A stretch of DNA of 62,570 nucleotides from Microvirga makkahensis. GTDB taxonomy: Bacteria > Pseudomonadota > Alphaproteobacteria > Rhizobiales > Beijerinckiaceae. The notes under the pieces are model-generated. The model did no database searches, was not told the DNA's origin, and saw only the letters and a list, made by a program, of their open reading frames with translations. Made by a program: the position numbers and the translations under genes. The DNA lies in contig NZ_WURB01000026.1 in assembly GCF_009830105.1 (NCBI RefSeq), positions 1 through 62,570 on the forward strand, in the 5' to 3' direction. Positions within the stretch are counted from its first letter, which is position 1. Each line of letters opens with the position of its first letter. Positions 51,033 through 59,883 of this stretch are shown piece by piece.

Positions 51033-51142
51033 GGCTTCAGGCTCCCTGATTCTCTTGTGGTTCCGTCACGGCTGAAACGGAGGGCCCTCCGTCAGTCGCT
51101 GGGACCAGGGAGCCCGCGCAGCGCCGTTCGTGAGGCTGCTCG

Positions 51143-51469
51143 TCAGCCCTTGGCCCGAATGACGACCTCTCTCCGCACCACGCCGGAGCCGCAGCGGTAG
51201 GCGATGCCGCGCACCAGCGACCAGTCGCGGGAGTTCTGCTGCAGATAGAGATGCGTGCCGCCCAGGGCGACCACGGCCTCCTTCATGCTGTCGAGCGCGG
51301 AGCCGAAGCCGGGGGTGGTCGGCACCACGGGACTCACCTCTCCCAAATTCTGACAAACCCGCACGTCAGCCGGCGAATCGACGACCTTCACCAGATCCAC
51401 CGGATCGGGGCGGTAGCTGCAGGCCGAGACGCCGAGGAGAAGAAGGGAAGCAAGGAGGGTACGTTGCAT
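51143..51469 (-). CDS. Small lipoprotein of unknown function
   Basis: Predicted 108-residue lipoprotein. MQRTLLASLLLLGVSACSYR is a signal sequence with a lipobox (GVSAC), the Cys being the lipidated residue at position 17. The mature part (VVDSPADVRVCQNLGEVSPV, VALGGTHLYLQQNSRDWSLV, GIAYRCGSG) resembles the DUF4156/RcsF-like pattern of small lipoproteins with a disulfide. An earlier in-frame start at 51490 is less likely. Confidence 0.68.
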   Translation of the reverse strand: MQRTLLASLLLLGVSACSYRPDPVDLVKVVDSPADVRVCQNLGEVSPVVPTTPGFGSALDSMKEAVVALGGTHLYLQQNSRDWSLVRGIAYRCGSGVVRREVVIRAKG

Positions 51470-51564
51470 GAAATATCCGCCAGTGATCATCCGTTTGCTC
51501 TAGCTTAGAGCACGAAGCGGCCGGGAGGAGAAGCCTGACCATGGCCGATGTGAAAAACTGTCCC

Positions 51565-52293
51565 TCAGTGGCCGGGAAGCAACGGCGCTTCGACCCTCTC
51601 GGTGGGACCGAAGATCTCCTCGAAGGCTTTGCGCATGACCGCATCGACCTCGGGCATGGTCACGGGAATTCCGAGATCCACGAGGCTCGTGACCCCGTGC
51701 CGGGTCACGCCGCAGGGAACGATCCCAGAGAAGTGGGACAAATCCGGCTCCACGTTGAGGCTGATCCCATGGAACGTTGCCCAGCGCCGGACCCGGATTC
51801 CGATCGCCGCGATCTTGTCCTCGGCCGTCTCGCCTTTGTCGGGCCTGCGTACCCAGACACCGACCCGGTCCTCCCGGCGCTCACCCCGGATGTTGAAGGC
51901 CGCGAGGGTCTCGATCAGCCAGGCTTCGAGGGCGGCCACATAACGGCGCAGATCCGGCCTGCGGCGCCTCAGGTCGAGCATTACATAGGCAACCCGCTGG
52001 CCCGGGCCGTGGTAGGTGTATTGCCCGCCTCTTCCCGTCTGATGGACTGGGAACCGGTCCGGATCCACGAGGTCTGTGGGCTGAGCCGAGGTCCCGGCCG
52101 TATAAAGCGGGGGATGTTCCACGAGCCAGACGAGCTCACGGGCTCGCCCATCGGCGACCGCCTGAGCTCGCGCCTCCATGAAGGCGACCGCCTCTTCGTA
52201 GGGCGTCAACCCTTCGGCGATGGCCCATTCGATGCAATCCGATCCGCCTTCGCTCAAGAATCGGTCGGCCAAGCTGTCGCGCAGGTTCGACAC
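51565..52293 (-). CDS. lipB: Lipoyl(octanoyl) transferase
   Basis: Predicted 242-residue cytosolic enzyme that moves octanoyl from acyl carrier protein to lipoyl domains. Motifs are clear: LVWLVEHPPLYTAGTSAQPT, VHQTGRGGQYTYHGPGQRVA, EDKIAAIGIRVRRWATFHGI with the catalytic Lys, and FSGIVPCGVTRHGVTSLVDL with the catalytic Cys. Length is in the usual alphaproteobacterial range. It diverges from tRNA-Leu. Confidence 0.95.
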   Translation of the reverse strand: MSNLRDSLADRFLSEGGSDCIEWAIAEGLTPYEEAVAFMEARAQAVADGRARELVWLVEHPPLYTAGTSAQPTDLVDPDRFPVHQTGRGGQYTYHGPGQRVAYVMLDLRRRRPDLRRYVAALEAWLIETLAAFNIRGERREDRVGVWVRRPDKGETAEDKIAAIGIRVRRWATFHGISLNVEPDLSHFSGIVPCGVTRHGVTSLVDLGIPVTMPEVDAVMRKAFEEIFGPTERVEAPLLPGH

Positions 52294-52517
52294 CGTTTCT
52301 CCTTCTGCTCACCGCGGGCTGTTGTGGTCCCGAAGAACGGAGCGGTCAATCCACCCCGGAATCTGCCCTTCATATAGGGATAGAAGGCCGCGCCATGCAC
52401 GCCTTCCCAAACGAAATGTCGAGTTTCGCGACGGAGTGAAAAGATGGGCTTGCGGCGCCGGGATCGATCTGTTAGAGCCACCACCACCTCAGGAGAAACG
52501 CTCCTGAGGCGAGTTCC

Positions 52518-52602
52518 GCGGCCATGGCGGAATTGGTAGACGCGCTAGCTTGAGGTGCTAGTGGGGAGACCCGTGGAGGTTCGAGTCCTCTTGGCCGCAC
52601 CA
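52518..52602 (+). tRNA. tRNA-Leu (anticodon GAG), CCA encoded
   Basis: GCGGCCA (52518-52524) pairs with TGGCCGC (52592-52598), followed by A and CCA. The anticodon stem CTAGC/GCTAG encloses the seven-base loop TTGAGGT, with GAG as anticodon, reading CTC/CTT. The D-arm (GGAATTGGTAGAC), a class II long variable arm (TGGGGAGACCCG) and the T-loop GGTTCGAGTCC are all present. Confidence 0.95.
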
Positions 52603-52633
52603 ACTCACCGGATGCCTTTGGGCATGACAAAGA

Positions 52634-52656
52634 GGCTCCCTCCGGGGGCCTTTTTT
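52634..52656 (+). terminator. Rho-independent terminator after tRNA-Leu
   Basis: GGCTCCC, a TCC loop and GGGGGCC form a seven-pair stem (one G-T) followed by six T. It lies 32 bases after the tRNA. Confidence 0.88.
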
Positions 52657-52823
52657 GTTGCTCGAATCCTGTGGCGCACTAGGTTTCCGAATCTTCCCCT
52701 CGCAAACCTGAATCATTCTTTCAGGAACGGCGACTAAGCCTCCATGAACTGGGCCTTTCAGGCGCATTGCGCTGACTTGCACATGCTCCTAAAAGGCCGG
52801 CACAACCTTCCAAGGACAGGCGC

Positions 52824-54248
52824 ATGATGGAAGTCGAAAACAGCGCGACGCTTCCACCGCCCGACGGGCCGATCCCTCCGCCCCTGGCTTTCAGGGATGA
52901 GGAAGGTGAGCTCAATCCGGAATTCCTCGCCGCCGCTGCGGATGCCATCGAGGCCTCGGATGCCGAGCGGCTGCGGGAGCTGGTGGAGGACTTCCACGAA
53001 TCCGAGCTCGGCGACCTGCTGGAAGCCCTGGCGCCGGAGCACCGGCCTCGCCTCATCGAACTTCTCGGCTCGGCCTTCGACTTCACGGCGCTGACCGAGG
53101 TGGACGAGGCCGTCCGTGAGGAGATCCTCGAGGAACTCGAAACCTCGACCGTGGCGGAAGGCGTCCGCGACCTCGATTCCGACGACGCCGTCACGATCCT
53201 GGAAAGCCTTCCGGACGAGGAAAAGGCCGAGGTTCTCGAGCAGCTCCCGGCCATGGAGCGGGTGGCGCTCCAGCGCTCCCTCGACTATCCGGAAGACAGC
53301 GCCGGCCGGCGCATGCAGACCGAGTTCATCGCCGTGCCGCCCTTCTGGACGGTAGGACAGACCATCGACTTCATGCGCGAGACGGCGGACCTGCCCGAGA
53401 CCTTCTACGAGATCTTCGTCATCGATCCGGCAGGACATCTCCTCGGAGCCGTCGCCCTCGACCGCCTCCTCCGCTCCAAGCGTCCCATCACGATCCAGGA
53501 GATCATGGATGACGAGCCGGACCGGGTGGAGGCCACCGAACACCAGGAGGAGGTCGCCCGCCTCTTCGAGCGCTTCAATCTCGTCTCCGCCGCCGTCGTG
53601 GATGAGGCGAACCGCCTCGTCGGCGTAATCCTGGTCGACGACATCGTCGACGTGCTGGAGGAAGAGGCTGACGCCGACATCAAGCAGCTCGGCGGCGTAA
53701 AGCCGGACGAGGAGCTCTCTGACACGATCCTGTACACCCAGCGCAGCCGCTTTCCCTGGCTCTTTGCCAATATGTGCACGGCCTTCCTCGCGGCGGGCGT
53801 CATTCGCGCCTTCGAGGATTCCATCCAAAGCATGGTGGCGCTGGCCATCCTCATGCCCATCGTCGCCTCGATGGGCGGCAACGCAGGCACGCAGACCATG
53901 ACGGTGGCCGTCCGCGCACTCGCCACGCGCGATCTGGGCCGGTCGAACGCATGGCGGATCATCCTGCGCGAGGCGGCCGTCGGGCTCCTCAACGGCATCG
54001 TCTTCGCCGTCATCATGGGCGGCATGGCGGCCCTGTGGTTCCAATCCCCGGAGATCGGACTGGTGATCGGCCTCGCGCTCATCACCGTGCTCACCTTCGC
54101 GGCCCTGGGCGGGATCTTCGTCCCGCTGACTCTCAACCGCATGGGGGTAGACCCCGCCGTTTCCTCTGGACCGTTTGTCACCACGATCACCGATATCGTG
54201 GGCTTCTTCTCCTTCTTGGGAATAGCGACGCTTTGGTTCAATCTGTAA
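52824..54248 (+). CDS. mgtE: Magnesium transporter MgtE
   Basis: Predicted 474-residue Mg2+ channel. An acidic N domain (about 40-150, LLEALAPEHRPRLIELLGSA, DLDSDDAVTILESLPDEEKA) and a pair of CBS domains (about 160-290, MQTEFIAVPPFWTV, SAAVVDEANRLVGVILVDDI) gate the C-terminal membrane domain of five helices (about 300-474), with the conserved MPIVASMGGNAGTQTMTVAV and LNRMGVDPAVSSGPFVTTIT. The N-terminal 35 residues are proline-rich. Two ATG codons in tandem open the gene. No Mg-sensing M-box riboswitch is apparent upstream. Confidence 0.95.
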   Translation: MMEVENSATLPPPDGPIPPPLAFRDEEGELNPEFLAAAADAIEASDAERLRELVEDFHESELGDLLEALAPEHRPRLIELLGSAFDFTALTEVDEAVREEILEELETSTVAEGVRDLDSDDAVTILESLPDEEKAEVLEQLPAMERVALQRSLDYPEDSAGRRMQTEFIAVPPFWTVGQTIDFMRETADLPETFYEIFVIDPAGHLLGAVALDRLLRSKRPITIQEIMDDEPDRVEATEHQEEVARLFERFNLVSAAVVDEANRLVGVILVDDIVDVLEEEADADIKQLGGVKPDEELSDTILYTQRSRFPWLFANMCTAFLAAGVIRAFEDSIQSMVALAILMPIVASMGGNAGTQTMTVAVRALATRDLGRSNAWRIILREAAVGLLNGIVFAVIMGGMAALWFQSPEIGLVIGLALITVLTFAALGGIFVPLTLNRMGVDPAVSSGPFVTTITDIVGFFSFLGIATLWFNL

Positions 54249-54340
54249 TGTGATTGCAGCGACCTGATCGTAAGGAGGATGTTAACCCAGTTCGGGCATC
54301 CCTGATGCGATCAAGTTCTGCGTTCATTACAGATAGCCCG

Positions 54341-55240
54341 ATGAAGACACGCCGCCGCTCCCCCCGCCGCTCCGAAAGCTCCGGTCTGACGACGTTCCTT
54401 CGGGTCGCCCGGTTCGGCACCCTGGCCGCCGTCGCCTTCGGCCTGGCCTCCTGTGCCATTGCACCCTCCTCCAGCCGTTATCCCATGAAGAGCGATGCCC
54501 GCCCGCATCACGGCGTGGCCAAGGCTCATCGTCTGCCGATTCACGGGGTCGACATTTCGAAATGGCAGGGGGATGTGGACTGGGCCTCCTTGCGGAAGGC
54601 GGGCACGAAATTCGCCTTCATCAAGGCCACCGAGGGCGGCGATCACGTGGACAGCCGCTTCCTGGAAAACTGGCACGGCGCGAAGAGGGCCGGCATTCCG
54701 CGCGGAGCGTACCACTTCGTGTATTGGTGCCGCCCGGCCCATGAGCAGGCGGCCTGGTTCAAAAGGAACGTACCGGCCGATCCGGACGCCCTCCCCCCGG
54801 TGCTCGACGTGGAATGGAACGGCCAGTCGGTGAACTGCCCGAAGAAGGTTCCGCGCGAGCAGGCGCTCGCCATGATCGATGTCATGCTGCGGGAGATGGA
54901 GGCGCATACGGGCAAGCGCCCGATCATCTATACCGACATCACCTTCCATAAGGAGATCCTGGAAGGGGAGTTCACCGATTATCCGTTCTGGATCCGCAGC
55001 ACCGCAGCCGAGCCCCACGAGCGCTATGCCAACCGACGCTGGACGTTCTGGCAGTTCACCACCACCGGCCGCGTGCCGGGCGTGAAGGGGGACGTGGACC
55101 GCAACACCTTCTACGGCACCGAGAATCAATGGCGGATGTTTGTTCAGAGCGCCTGCGACCCCCGCGATTACCGCCGGCTCGCCGTCGCCGGAAAGTGCCT
55201 GCCTCTGGATCCGATCCAGACAGCCAGCATCGACGAGTAA
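54341..55240 (+). CDS. GH25 (lysozyme-type) glycoside hydrolase, probable lipoprotein
   Basis: Predicted 299-residue exported muramidase. After a basic start, a hydrophobic stretch ends in a lipobox-like FGLASC (about residue 38). The GH25 TIM barrel (about 68-270) has HGVDISKWQGDVDW, TKFAFIKATEGGDHVDS, IPRGAYHFVYW, the acidic DVEWNG, KRPIIYTDITFHKEI and FWQFTTTGRVPGVKGDVDRN. It should cut peptidoglycan at muramic acid, for remodelling rather than phage lysis, as no phage genes adjoin. Earlier in-frame starts (54305) exist. Confidence 0.88.
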   Translation: MKTRRRSPRRSESSGLTTFLRVARFGTLAAVAFGLASCAIAPSSSRYPMKSDARPHHGVAKAHRLPIHGVDISKWQGDVDWASLRKAGTKFAFIKATEGGDHVDSRFLENWHGAKRAGIPRGAYHFVYWCRPAHEQAAWFKRNVPADPDALPPVLDVEWNGQSVNCPKKVPREQALAMIDVMLREMEAHTGKRPIIYTDITFHKEILEGEFTDYPFWIRSTAAEPHERYANRRWTFWQFTTTGRVPGVKGDVDRNTFYGTENQWRMFVQSACDPRDYRRLAVAGKCLPLDPIQTASIDE

Positions 55241-55265
55241 GGCGCATTTCTTGGCCTCTCTTTGA

Positions 55266-55293
55266 AGCCCCCTCCCGCAAGGCAGGGGGCTTT
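55266..55293 (+). terminator. Strong hairpin terminator after the GH25 gene
   Basis: AGCCCCCT (55266-55273) pairs perfectly with AGGGGGCT (55284-55291) around a ten-base loop and is followed by a short T run (TTTCC). The classic GC stem and its place 26 bases after the stop support a terminator, though the T tract is weak. Confidence 0.75.
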
Positions 55294-55428
55294 CCATTGG
55301 CCTCCTCCATTCGACCAATTTCCTTGAGCCTCCCGCTTGAAAAGGTCAGCACTGCTGTCCAGGATCATGGCAGAACGACAAGCGAACCACGGCGCACCCG
55401 ACGCCGATGGGCGATGGAGGACCTCAGG

Positions 55429-56601
55429 ATGCTGCCGAACGCCGCAAAAGCCTTCAACTTCGATCTCGGCGAGACCGCCGACGCGATCCGCGAGACGGTG
55501 CGCGACTTCGCGCAGGAGAAGATCGCGCCGCGCGCCGAGGAGATCGATCGCACGAACCAGTTCCCGCGCGATCTCTGGCCGCAGATGGGCGAGCTCGGCC
55601 TTCACGGCATCACCGTCGAGGAGGAATACGGCGGCACGGGCCTCGGCTATCTTGAGCACGTGATCGCGATGGAGGAAATCTCCCGCGCCTCGGCCTCCGT
55701 CGGGCTTTCCTACGGCGCGCATTCCAACCTCTGCGTCAACCAGATCCGCCGCAACGGCAATGACGAGCAGAAGCGGCGCTACCTGCCGAAGCTCATCTCC
55801 GGCGAGCATGTGGGGGCGCTCGCCATGTCGGAGCCTGGCTCCGGCTCGGACGTGGTCTCCATGCGCACCCGCGCCGAAAAGCGCGGCGACCGCTATGTGC
55901 TCAACGGCACTAAGATGTGGATCACCAACGGCCCCATCGCCGAGACCCTCGTGGTCTATGCCAAGACCGATCCGGAGGCGGGCCCACGCGGCATCACGGC
56001 CTTCCTCATCGAGAAGGACTTCAAGGGGTTTTCCACGCACCAGAAGCTCGACAAGCTCGGAATGCGGGGCTCCGACACCTGCGAGCTGGTGTTCGAGGAT
56101 TGCGAGGTGCCGGAGGAGAACGTGCTCGGGCAGGTCGGCAAGGGCGTGAGCGTGCTCATGTCCGGCTTGGACTACGAGCGCGCCGTGCTCGCGGCCGGGC
56201 CGCTCGGCATCATGCAGGCCTGCATGGACGTGGTGCTGCCTTATGTGCACGAGCGCAAGCAGTTCGGGCAGCCCATCGGTGAGTTCCAGCTCGTTCAGGG
56301 CAAGGTCGCCGACATGTATGTGACCATGAACGCGGCCAAGGCCTATGTGTACGCGGTGGCCAAGGCGTGCGACCGGGGCGAGACCACCCGCGAGGACGCG
56401 GCGGGCGCGATCCTCTATGCGGCCGAACGGGCGACGCAATGCGCCCTCGACGCCATCCAGCTCCTGGGCGGCAACGGCTATATCAACGATTACCCGACGG
56501 GCCGCTTGCTCCGCGACGCGAAGCTCTACGAGATCGGCGCAGGCACCAGCGAGATCCGCCGCATGCTGATCGGCCGCGAGCTGTTCAACAAGACGGCTTG
56601 A
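55429..56601 (+). CDS. ivd: Isovaleryl-CoA dehydrogenase
   Basis: Predicted 390-residue flavoprotein converting isovaleryl-CoA to 3-methylcrotonyl-CoA in leucine breakdown, the substrate-producing step for the carboxylase encoded by mccB. Signatures: VEEEYGGTGLGYLEHVIAME, LAMSEPGSGSDVVSMRTRAE, LNGTKMWITNGP, the catalytic Glu in MSGLDYERAVLAAGPLGIMQ (its position is typical of IVD) and IQLLGGNGYINDYPTGRLLR. The start at 55429 has GGAGG upstream; an ATG at 55414 lies in frame. The dehydrogenase is on the opposite strand to mccB, about 4.4 kb away. Confidence 0.92.
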   Translation: MLPNAAKAFNFDLGETADAIRETVRDFAQEKIAPRAEEIDRTNQFPRDLWPQMGELGLHGITVEEEYGGTGLGYLEHVIAMEEISRASASVGLSYGAHSNLCVNQIRRNGNDEQKRRYLPKLISGEHVGALAMSEPGSGSDVVSMRTRAEKRGDRYVLNGTKMWITNGPIAETLVVYAKTDPEAGPRGITAFLIEKDFKGFSTHQKLDKLGMRGSDTCELVFEDCEVPEENVLGQVGKGVSVLMSGLDYERAVLAAGPLGIMQACMDVVLPYVHERKQFGQPIGEFQLVQGKVADMYVTMNAAKAYVYAVAKACDRGETTREDAAGAILYAAERATQCALDAIQLLGGNGYINDYPTGRLLRDAKLYEIGAGTSEIRRMLIGRELFNKTA

Positions 56602-56606
56602 GGACG

Positions 56607-57185
56607 TCAGATCGTCCAGACATCCCGCGTGATGGCGAGCAGGGACAATCCCTGCTCGCCCCTCCGGAAGATCAAACGCAGGCTCTTCCAATCCAGCTCC
56701 AAGAGGCTGCTTTTGCCCCTGATGTGAAACTCGACGACAATGCCGTCGGGTGCGAACTCATGGTTGTTGTTGATGTCGTTCCCCCGCCGGCGCGGCTCGT
56801 TGTAGAGAACCTCGTCCGCTTGCCGGTAATCCGCGGTCCAGACGAATTCGTCGAAGTAGCGGCCGCAGGTGATCTCGATGGGATCGCCGGTCCCGTCCAT
56901 CTCTCCCCAGTGCCGCGCCTGCGGATCGCTGGCGCAACGCTCGATCTCGCTGCGAGACAGCCGCACGGTGCCGTCGTGCAGCATCACGTAAGGACTGACA
57001 GCAAGCCCTTCCTCGCTGACGAAGGTCGCCAGCTTCCCGAAATCTCTCCGAGCCAAAGCGTCCAGAACCTCGGCGGCCGCTCCCTGAGCCATTTGACGAG
57101 CGCGCTCGGGCGCAATGCCTGATCCAGAAACCACCTGGTCGAAGAAGGCCAAACTCTGGAGCAGCAGAGCAGCGTTGCGGTTCAT
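56607..57185 (-). CDS. Protein of unknown function
   Basis: Predicted 192-residue soluble protein (ALLLQSLAFFDQVVSGSGIA, EVLDALARRDFGKLATFVSE, EITCGRYFDEFVWTADYRQA, AITRDVWTI). The latter two-thirds look like a beta-rich NTF2-like or GyrI-type fold, but I do not recognise the family. It converges on ivd with five bases between; its last codons hold a perfect palindrome that may end ivd transcription. ATG 57185 is preferred; an ATG two codons earlier is possible. Confidence 0.7.
   Translation of the reverse strand: MNRNAALLLQSLAFFDQVVSGSGIAPERARQMAQGAAAEVLDALARRDFGKLATFVSEEGLAVSPYVMLHDGTVRLSRSEIERCASDPQARHWGEMDGTGDPIEITCGRYFDEFVWTADYRQADEVLYNEPRRRGNDINNNHEFAPDGIVVEFHIRGKSSLLELDWKSLRLIFRRGEQGLSLLAITRDVWTI
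56635..56659. terminator. Perfect palindrome inside the end of the 56607-57185 gene
   Basis: GCGAGCAGGGA, CAA, TCCCTGCTCGC: eleven pairs with a three-base loop, lying 34 bases past the ivd stop but still within the coding end of the convergent gene. It could stop transcripts from both sides. No T tract follows. Confidence 0.45.
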
Positions 57186-57325
57186 GAGCATTCCGGAGGG
57201 ATTGCACTGTTCGTATTGCTCATCGACGATAATGCAATGTTGCTACGAAAAGACCAGTGCTCCTAAGGTGGCAATCCGCGCGCCTGCCCGTTATGAGTAA
57301 CCTATCCCAACGTCAGGAAACTCCC

Positions 57326-58027
57326 ATGACCCTCGACAAGACGATCGCCGACGCGCTGCGCGCCGCCTCCACCGCCACCATCACCACGGTCCTGCTGAAG
57401 AAGGGCATCCGCCGCTGCTGGATGAAGGGGCCGATGCCCGCCTTCAACGCAACGGAGAAGACGGTGGGCCGCGCCTTTACCCTTCGGTTCGTGCCCGCCC
57501 GCGAGGATCTGGCGACCCCTGAATCCTGGGCGTCCCCGATCTCCACCCGCGCGGCCATCGAGGCTATGCCCGAAGGCTGCATCGCGGTCGTCGACTCCAT
57601 GGGCGTGGCCGATGCCGGCATCTTCGGCGACATCCTCACCGCGCGTATGAAGAAGCGCGGCGTCGCGGCCCTCGTCACGGACGGCGTCGTGCGCGATGCG
57701 GTCGGAGTCGAGGGCACCAACCTGCCGGTATGGTGCGCGGGGGTTGCCGCCCCTCCGTCGGTTGCGGGCCTCACCTTCGTGGGCTGGCAGGAGCCCATCG
57801 GCTGCGGCGGCGTGGCGATCTTCCCGGACGACGTGATCGTCGCAGACCGGGACGGCGTGGTGGTCATCCCGGCCGCTCTCGTCGAGGACGTGGCGAAGGC
57901 CGCCGTCGAGCAGGAACGCTACGAATTGTGGGTGATGCGCGAAGTAGAGAAGGGCGTCCCCCTCCCCGGTCTCTACCCGCCGAATGCGGAAACGAAGGCC
58001 CGCTACGAGGCCGAGTCCAAGGCTTAA
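57326..58027 (+). CDS. RraA-like protein (possible aldolase or RNase E regulator)
   Basis: Predicted 233-residue protein of the RraA/HMG-CHA aldolase fold. Signatures are AFTLRFVPAREDLATPES, GCIAVVDSMGVADAGIFGDI with the metal-site Gly-Asp, ILTARMKKRGVAALVTDGVV and CGGVAIFPDDVIVADRDGVV. Most bacterial members are pyruvate aldolases or of unknown function rather than RNase E inhibitors; the length (RraA itself is about 160) favours that. ATG 57326 has AGGAAA upstream; an earlier ATG at 57293 lies in frame. The next gene begins 23 bases after the stop. Confidence 0.85.
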   Translation: MTLDKTIADALRAASTATITTVLLKKGIRRCWMKGPMPAFNATEKTVGRAFTLRFVPAREDLATPESWASPISTRAAIEAMPEGCIAVVDSMGVADAGIFGDILTARMKKRGVAALVTDGVVRDAVGVEGTNLPVWCAGVAAPPSVAGLTFVGWQEPIGCGGVAIFPDDVIVADRDGVVVIPAALVEDVAKAAVEQERYELWVMREVEKGVPLPGLYPPNAETKARYEAESKA

Positions 58028-58050
58028 ATTTCGAACGCAAAGGATGGCTG

Positions 58051-58884
58051 GTGTTTTACTACGTATCCAAGATCGCCTGGTTCTTCGCCACGCCATCCAA
58101 CCTGCTTCTCAGCGCCATTCTGCTGGGCCTCGTGCTCGCTCTCTTCGCACCCTTGCGGACATTCGGGGTCGGCCTGGCGCTCGTCACGACCGTGACGACG
58201 ATCGCTCTCGGCCTTCTGCCCGTTGCCACCTACCTCATGGTGCCGCTGGAAGAGCGCTTCCCGCTGTTCAAGGACGACGGGAAGCCGGTGGACGGAATCG
58301 TCCTGCTCGGCGGCGCGGTCGATGCATCCGATTCGCTCTCGCGCGGACGCATCTCCGCCAATGAGGCGGCGGAGCGCGTTCTCGATACGATCCAGCTGGC
58401 TCATCGCTACCCCCAGGCGCGGATCCTGATTTCAGGCGGCGGCGGCACGGTCTTCGGCGACGGCCGTGCCGAGGCTCCCGTCATCGCCGACTATTTCAGG
58501 AGCATAGGCATCGATCCCGCCCGCATCCTCGTCGAGGATCGCTCGCGCACCACCTCGGAAAACGCGCTCTACGCGCGCGATCTGGCGAAGCCGAAGGAAG
58601 GCGAGCGCTGGCTTCTCGTGACCTCGGCCTGGCACATGCCGCGCGCCGTCGGCGTGTTCGAGAAGGCGGGCTTTTCCGTCACCGCCTACCCGGTGGATTT
58701 CCGCACCGGCGGCGGATCCAACAACCTTCGCCTTTTCGCCTTCGTGTCCGATGGGCTGCGGCGGCTCGACGTGGTCACGAAGGAATGGGCGGGACTGGTC
58801 GGATACTATCTGACAGGGCGCACGAACGTTCTGTTTCCCGCCCCTCACTCCTCATCGGACGCCGTGGGAAGCGCGAGCCTGTAG
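58051..58884 (+). CDS. YdcF-family (DUF218) membrane protein
   Basis: Predicted 277-residue protein from GTG 58051 (AGGATGG upstream). Two membrane helices lie at about 17-60 (LLLSAILLGLVLALFAP, ALVTTVTTIALGLLPVATY). The DUF218 domain (about 85-240) has IVLLGGAVDASDSLSR, ARILISGGGGTVFG, ILVEDRSRTTSENALYARDL, LLVTSAWHMPRAVGVFEKAG and DGLRRLDVVTKEW. Relatives (ElyC, SanA, YdcF) act in envelope maintenance. The 3' end overlaps the convergent DUF3253 gene by 40 bases. Confidence 0.88.
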   Translation: MFYYVSKIAWFFATPSNLLLSAILLGLVLALFAPLRTFGVGLALVTTVTTIALGLLPVATYLMVPLEERFPLFKDDGKPVDGIVLLGGAVDASDSLSRGRISANEAAERVLDTIQLAHRYPQARILISGGGGTVFGDGRAEAPVIADYFRSIGIDPARILVEDRSRTTSENALYARDLAKPKEGERWLLVTSAWHMPRAVGVFEKAGFSVTAYPVDFRTGGGSNNLRLFAFVSDGLRRLDVVTKEWAGLVGYYLTGRTNVLFPAPHSSSDAVGSASL

Positions 58885-59126
58885 GTGCCGCGAAAGTCGT
58901 CCGGATCGACGGGCCTGCCCTTTCGCAGGATCACCACGCGACCCTCCTTCATCAGGCGCACCGCAATCCTTCTCACCGGCTGCATCAGAGGCCCCCATCC
59001 TTCCGGCTGATTGCCGCCTACGGCCTGAGCTACGTCGGAGGGACCGATGGTCTTGCCCGGACCACGCTCGCTGAGCAGCGCCAGCAGGGCCGTTTCGAGG
59101 GCTTCCGTATGGGTGTCTCTAACCAT
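58845..59126 (-). CDS. DUF3253 winged-helix protein
   Basis: Predicted 93-residue protein matching DUF3253: ALETALLALLSERGPGKTIG, PSDVAQAVGGNQPEGWGPLM, QPVRRIAVRLMKEGRVVILR, KGRPVDPDDFRGTYRLAL. The fold is a winged helix-turn-helix; function unknown. Its ATG lies inside the end of the DUF599 gene (eight-base overlap), so the two are read together. Confidence 0.85.
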   Translation of the reverse strand: MVRDTHTEALETALLALLSERGPGKTIGPSDVAQAVGGNQPEGWGPLMQPVRRIAVRLMKEGRVVILRKGRPVDPDDFRGTYRLALPTASDEE

Positions 59127-59811
59127 GTTCGCCTCCGAGGGCCGCATCGTGCGCATCCGACATGAATTGCCGTCGCCACATGACGAACAGCACGCCTGCC
59201 GTCGCTGCGATGAACAGGTAGGCGCTGATGAACCATCCGAGATAGGCGAGCGAGAAGAAGAATGCCCGCTGTCCCCTGTTGAAATGCTTGCCGGCCACCA
59301 CATTCATCGCGGCTGCCTGACGCGCCACCGTAAGAGCCTCTTCCCGGCTGCCCTCCTTCAGAACGGGAACGGAGCCGACGATGATCGCCATGTAATTGAA
59401 GAGGCGGTAGGACCAGGCGAACTTGAAGAATGCATAGACGAAGATGATCGCGAGTCCGATCACCTTCACCTCCCATCCCAGGCGCGTCGGCGGCAGACCG
59501 AACGGCAGGTCCGCAAAAATCGGCAGAACCTCCTCGGTCGAGCGCAGGAGAGCCAGCGCGCCTCCGATGGCGATGAGGGAGGTGGAGGCGAAGAAGGCCG
59601 TGCCGTTCATCAGGGAGGCCATGATCGTGGTGTCGACGATCCGGTTCTCGCGCACCACCAGCTGCTCCATCCAGCGGAAGCGATACTGATTCATCACCTT
59701 GTTCAGGCTTCTCTGCCCGGCGCCGGTCAGCTCGACGGCGGTGTGATAACCGAACCAGGCCAGGATGAAGAAGATCATGGCCGCATGATCGACGAAGGTG
59801 AACCCGAGCAA
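59119..59811 (-). CDS. DUF599 family membrane protein
   Basis: Predicted 230-residue inner-membrane protein with about four to five helices. It reads MIFFILAWFGYHTAVE, RFRWMEQLVVRENRIVDTTI, FFKFAWSYRLFNYMAIIVGS and AFFFSLAYLGWFISAYLFIA, a good match for DUF599. Function is unknown. It is transcribed with the DUF3253 gene; the start diverges from the rhodanese gene 72 bases away. Confidence 0.88.
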   Translation of the reverse strand: MLGFTFVDHAAMIFFILAWFGYHTAVELTGAGQRSLNKVMNQYRFRWMEQLVVRENRIVDTTIMASLMNGTAFFASTSLIAIGGALALLRSTEEVLPIFADLPFGLPPTRLGWEVKVIGLAIIFVYAFFKFAWSYRLFNYMAIIVGSVPVLKEGSREEALTVARQAAAMNVVAGKHFNRGQRAFFFSLAYLGWFISAYLFIAATAGVLFVMWRRQFMSDAHDAALGGEHG

Positions 59812-59883
59812 CCCATGCCTCCCGTTGACTCTGCCGCTATCATGCCCAGTTTGTGGAATGCCTCAAAGAGGAGCGGACCGGCG

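Noticed and set aside
52740..52823. Magnesium riboswitch before mgtE
   Set aside because: The gap is short and none of the M-box conserved pattern is seen.
54341..55240. GH25 lysozyme as part of a phage lysis cassette
   Set aside because: It has a lipoprotein-like signal and ordinary chromosomal neighbours, with no holin or tail genes.
55168..56691. 507-codon frame antisense to isovaleryl-CoA dehydrogenase
   Set aside because: Shadow of a conserved gene; His/Ala/Leu-rich without motifs.
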